Below are positions 13,485 through 15,645 of a DNA stretch of 15,645 nt, piece after piece. The stretch is from Spirochaetaceae bacterium (GTDB taxonomy: Bacteria > Spirochaetota > Spirochaetia > SZUA-6 > Fen-1364). The DNA lies in contig PLNO01000140.1 in NCBI GenBank assembly GCA_003141795.1, forward strand, positions 1,423-17,067, written 5' to 3'. Positions within the stretch are counted from its first letter, which is position 1, and each line of letters opens with the position of its first letter. The notes under the pieces were generated by a model. It saw nothing but the letters and a program-made list of their open reading frames with translations. It made no database searches and was not told where the DNA came from. A program made the translations under genes and the position numbers.

Positions 13485-14274
13485 TGCCTGCCACTCCTTT
13501 GCCGAGATACGCCTCGATGACCTGCTGATTGCTCTGAATGTCCTTGGGCGTACCGCGCGCGATCACTTCTCCGAAGTCCATGACGGTGATCCGCTCGCAG
13601 ATGCTCATGACGACCCTCATCTGGTGCTCGATCAGGAGGATGGTGAGCTTGAACCGGTCCCTGATGAAATGGATGAGCTCCATGAGCTCGAGGATCTCCT
13701 TCGGGTTCATGCCCGCGGCGGGCTCGTCCAGGAGGAGGAGCCTCGGCTTGCAGGCAAGAGCGCGGGCTATCTCCACGCGACGCTGGGCGCCATAGGGGAG
13801 GTTCTTCGCGGTTTCGTCGGCGATGTCCTCCAGCTTGAAGATGGAGAGGAACTCGAGCGCTTTTTCCGTGAGCTCCTTCTCCTTCTGGAGGAAGTTCTTC
13901 GTACGGAGCAGGCTGTCGGCGAGGTTGTAGCCCGCGTGCGCATGATAGGCTATGCGCACGTTGTCAAGCACGGAGAGATTCGAGAACAACCGGATGTTCT
14001 GGAAGGTGCGCGCGATTCCCAGGCGTGTGATCTCGTAGGGATCCAGGCCGTCGATCCGTTCGCCCCCGAAGATGATTTCCCCGTCGGAGAGCTTGATGAG
14101 GCCCGTGATGAGGTTGAAGACCGTCGTTTTTCCGGCTCCGTTGGGGCCGATGAGCCCGCAGAGCGATCCCTGCTCCAGCGCGAGGCTGAGGGCCTTCACT
14201 GCGGTCAAGCCGCCGAAGTTCTTGGTGATCTCCCTGAGGTCGAGCAGCGGAGCGGTGGGTGTCGTGTCAGCCAT
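13471..14274 (-). CDS. livG: Branched-chain amino acid ABC transporter ATP-binding protein LivG
   Basis: The 267-residue product is the second ABC ATPase. It has Walker A GPNGAGKT (43-50), Q-loop TFQN near 92, a signature LPYGAQRR (159-166) in the LivG-typical non-LSGGQ form, Walker B LLLLDEPAAGMNP and the switch histidine in IEHQM (about 217). I chose ATG 14274, which follows the livM stop by one base and has AAGGAG 11 bp upstream. The alternative ATG at 14310 would add 12 residues and overlap livM by 35 bp. It forms a heterodimer with LivF and drives the LivH/LivM permease. Confidence 0.92.
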   Translation of the reverse strand: MADTTPTAPLLDLREITKNFGGLTAVKALSLALEQGSLCGLIGPNGAGKTTVFNLITGLIKLSDGEIIFGGERIDGLDPYEITRLGIARTFQNIRLFSNLSVLDNVRIAYHAHAGYNLADSLLRTKNFLQKEKELTEKALEFLSIFKLEDIADETAKNLPYGAQRRVEIARALACKPRLLLLDEPAAGMNPKEILELMELIHFIRDRFKLTILLIEHQMRVVMSICERITVMDFGEVIARGTPKDIQSNQQVIEAYLGKGVAGSAAG

Positions 14275-14275
14275 G

Positions 14276-15619
14276 TCAGGTGCGCTCCTTCTGTTCGCCT
14301 TCAGAAGCAACGGGCTCCGCTGATGGTTTCTTCAGCCGACTAAGCAATCGGTCGGGCCTGAGGAACCCCCACTCCGTGCTCCCTAGGAGGCCGACGGGCC
14401 TGATGAGCATGAGGAGGAGAAGGGTGATCGGGTAGAGCACGAAGCGCCACGTGGGGGCATCGGTGCCCATCTGCCCGAGGAGCACCCTGAGGAACCCTTC
14501 CAGGAAGAAAATCCATCCGAACGAGGCGGCAAGGGTGCCGGTCATGCTGCCCAGCCCGCCGAACACCACGATGATCAAAGGGTTGAACCCGGCGATGAAG
14601 CTGAAGGTATTGGGGCTCAGGAATCCCATGTAGTGGGCGTACACGCCGCCGCCGATGCCGGCGACGAAGCTTCCCACGACGAAGGCGAGGACCTTCGACC
14701 GACCGACGTCTATACCCATCGCCGTTGCGGCCGTTTCATCCTCCCGTACGGACATTGTCGCGCGTCCCGTGCTCGATCGCATGAAGTTGCGCACGAGGAC
14801 GATCACCAGGACGAGGAAGATGAACGCCGCCGCCCACGAGGTGAGCTTGGGGATGCCGATCATTCCACGGCCCCCCTTCATCTCGGGGAAGGGAAGGATG
14901 GTGTCGGAGTTGATGAGCATGGTCTGCACGATGATGGCGAAGCCCAGGGTGGCGATGCCGAAGTAGTCGCTTCCCAGCGTGAGGACCGGCAGACCGAAGA
15001 GGAAGCTGACGATGGCAGCGAATGCCCCGGCGATGATCACCGAGAGGAAGAAGACCACCTGTGTCGCAACGGGGCCGGCAAGCGGCCCGGGAGAGGCGGT
15101 GGTGCCGAAGCCCGGCGCAAGGAGCGGGGTGATCTCCCTGCCGAGGAAGACTGCAACGAAGCCCACCGCCACGATGGCGATGAGGTAGAAAGTGAAAGCG
15201 GAGAGCACGGGAATGCCGCGTTTCAGGCGCAGGAGGCGCCCCACGCCGAGGATCGCCAGCGCGCCGAGGATGACCCCGATACCTGCAACGACGAGGCCGC
15301 TTGCGTCCCCGTTCGTCCATCGGTAGGTGATGTCAGCGGCGCAATACGCGCCCAGGCCGTAGAATCCCCACTGCGCCAGGCTGAACTGCCCGTTGAAACC
15401 GTAGATGAGGTTCAGCCCCAGGCACACCATGGCCATGGTGACGGCCTGGAAAAGCAGGCCCTGGTCGAAGGCGGAGAAGACGGAGAATTCGCCGAACTGC
15501 AGGAGGATCGCAATCTGCACGACGCCGAAGGCGAGCACGAGCGTGAGCGCTTTCTGCCAGATTGGCTTGCGGTTCAAGCCCCATAAGAGGCCGTAGATCC
15601 AGGCGATCAGGGCCGCCAT
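14276..15619 (-). CDS. livM: Branched-chain amino acid ABC transporter permease LivM
   Basis: About 447 residues with roughly ten hydrophobic segments. The LivM family core begins near residue 58 (LFQAVTMAMVCLGLNLIYGF, then GQFSLAQWGFYGLGAY). The EAA-like loop that contacts the ATPases is seen as TAMGIDVGRSKVLAF. Between are FGGLGSMTG and the final IRPVGLLG. The protein carries an extra hydrophobic N-terminal segment before the core and a charged C-terminal tail of about 30 residues. No good ribosome site stands before ATG 15619, and the frame stays open to the window end (15645), so the true start may lie outside. LivH and the binding protein are not in the window; livH would be expected just upstream. 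Confidence 0.88.
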   Translation of the reverse strand: MAALIAWIYGLLWGLNRKPIWQKALTLVLAFGVVQIAILLQFGEFSVFSAFDQGLLFQAVTMAMVCLGLNLIYGFNGQFSLAQWGFYGLGAYCAADITYRWTNGDASGLVVAGIGVILGALAILGVGRLLRLKRGIPVLSAFTFYLIAIVAVGFVAVFLGREITPLLAPGFGTTASPGPLAGPVATQVVFFLSVIIAGAFAAIVSFLFGLPVLTLGSDYFGIATLGFAIIVQTMLINSDTILPFPEMKGGRGMIGIPKLTSWAAAFIFLVLVIVLVRNFMRSSTGRATMSVREDETAATAMGIDVGRSKVLAFVVGSFVAGIGGGVYAHYMGFLSPNTFSFIAGFNPLIIVVFGGLGSMTGTLAASFGWIFFLEGFLRVLLGQMGTDAPTWRFVLYPITLLLLMLIRPVGLLGSTEWGFLRPDRLLSRLKKPSAEPVASEGEQKERT

Positions 15620-15645
15620 CTTGACGATGGTCGTGAAAAGATAGC

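Noticed and set aside
13462..14343. Plus-strand open frame of 293 codons
   Set aside because: It is the complement of livG, which has all ABC ATPase motifs; the plus-strand translation is acidic low-complexity sequence typical of an antisense shadow.
14633..15586. Plus-strand open frame of 317 codons
   Set aside because: It is antisense to livM and consists of repetitive Asp/Glu/His/Gly sequence; the hydrophobic permease on the other strand is the real gene.
1..15645. CRISPR array, insertion sequence or rRNA genes
   Set aside because: No regularly spaced repeats, no transposase and no rRNA sequence were seen on either strand.

Overview
The window is GC-rich DNA from a Gram-negative-type bacterium. 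The host genes on the right are a LysM/LytM envelope protein, a group 2 sigma-70 factor, two cyclic-nucleotide-domain proteins and a Liv-type branched-chain amino acid ABC transporter. They would fit a spirochaete or a deltaproteobacterium-like lineage. That placement is an inference from gene content only and is of low confidence.

Positions 1 to about 7370 look like the right part of an integrated prophage or prophage-like element. A tyrosine recombinase (6008-7261, minus) lies next to the 3' end of a tRNA-Leu(UAA) gene (7370-7455, minus), and a small excisionase-like HTH gene overlaps its end by ATGA. Two more small genes and one possibly broken frame follow leftward, then a 71-residue gene. 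From the left edge runs a plus-strand late-type cluster: an unrecognised protein, a tandem-duplicated GT-B glycosyltransferase, a small HTH/zinc-knuckle protein and a protein resembling the phage Mu gp46 baseplate family. Between the two gene blocks sits a 375-bp region (3854-4228). It holds two homologous hairpin units with compensatory base changes and a previously hidden minus-strand small ORF. A lone SWIM zinc-finger gene (4229-4576) follows.

Positions 7371-15645 are chromosomal. After the tRNA and a 294-bp GC-rich non-coding stretch with a degenerate repeat comes a LysM plus degenerate M23 protein, followed 16 bp later by a sigma-70 factor. This arrangement recalls nlpD-rpoS. A near-consensus promoter (TTGACA, 17 bp, TACAAT at 9724-9752) then appears to drive an amidohydrolase, a cyclic-nucleotide-domain/TPR fusion and a Crp/Fnr regulator. 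The last two overlap by ATGA, and the unit ends in a strong bidirectional terminator (12734-12764). On the other strand the livM-livG-livF genes run convergently into the same terminator.

The points most worth a second look are the paired hairpin units at 3850-4019, the hidden small ORF at 4041-4181 that resembles the 71-residue product of 4620-4835, the apparent +1 frameshift at 5713-5715, the duplicated glycosyltransferase whose first half has lost both catalytic glutamates, and the paired canonical and non-canonical cyclic-nucleotide proteins.
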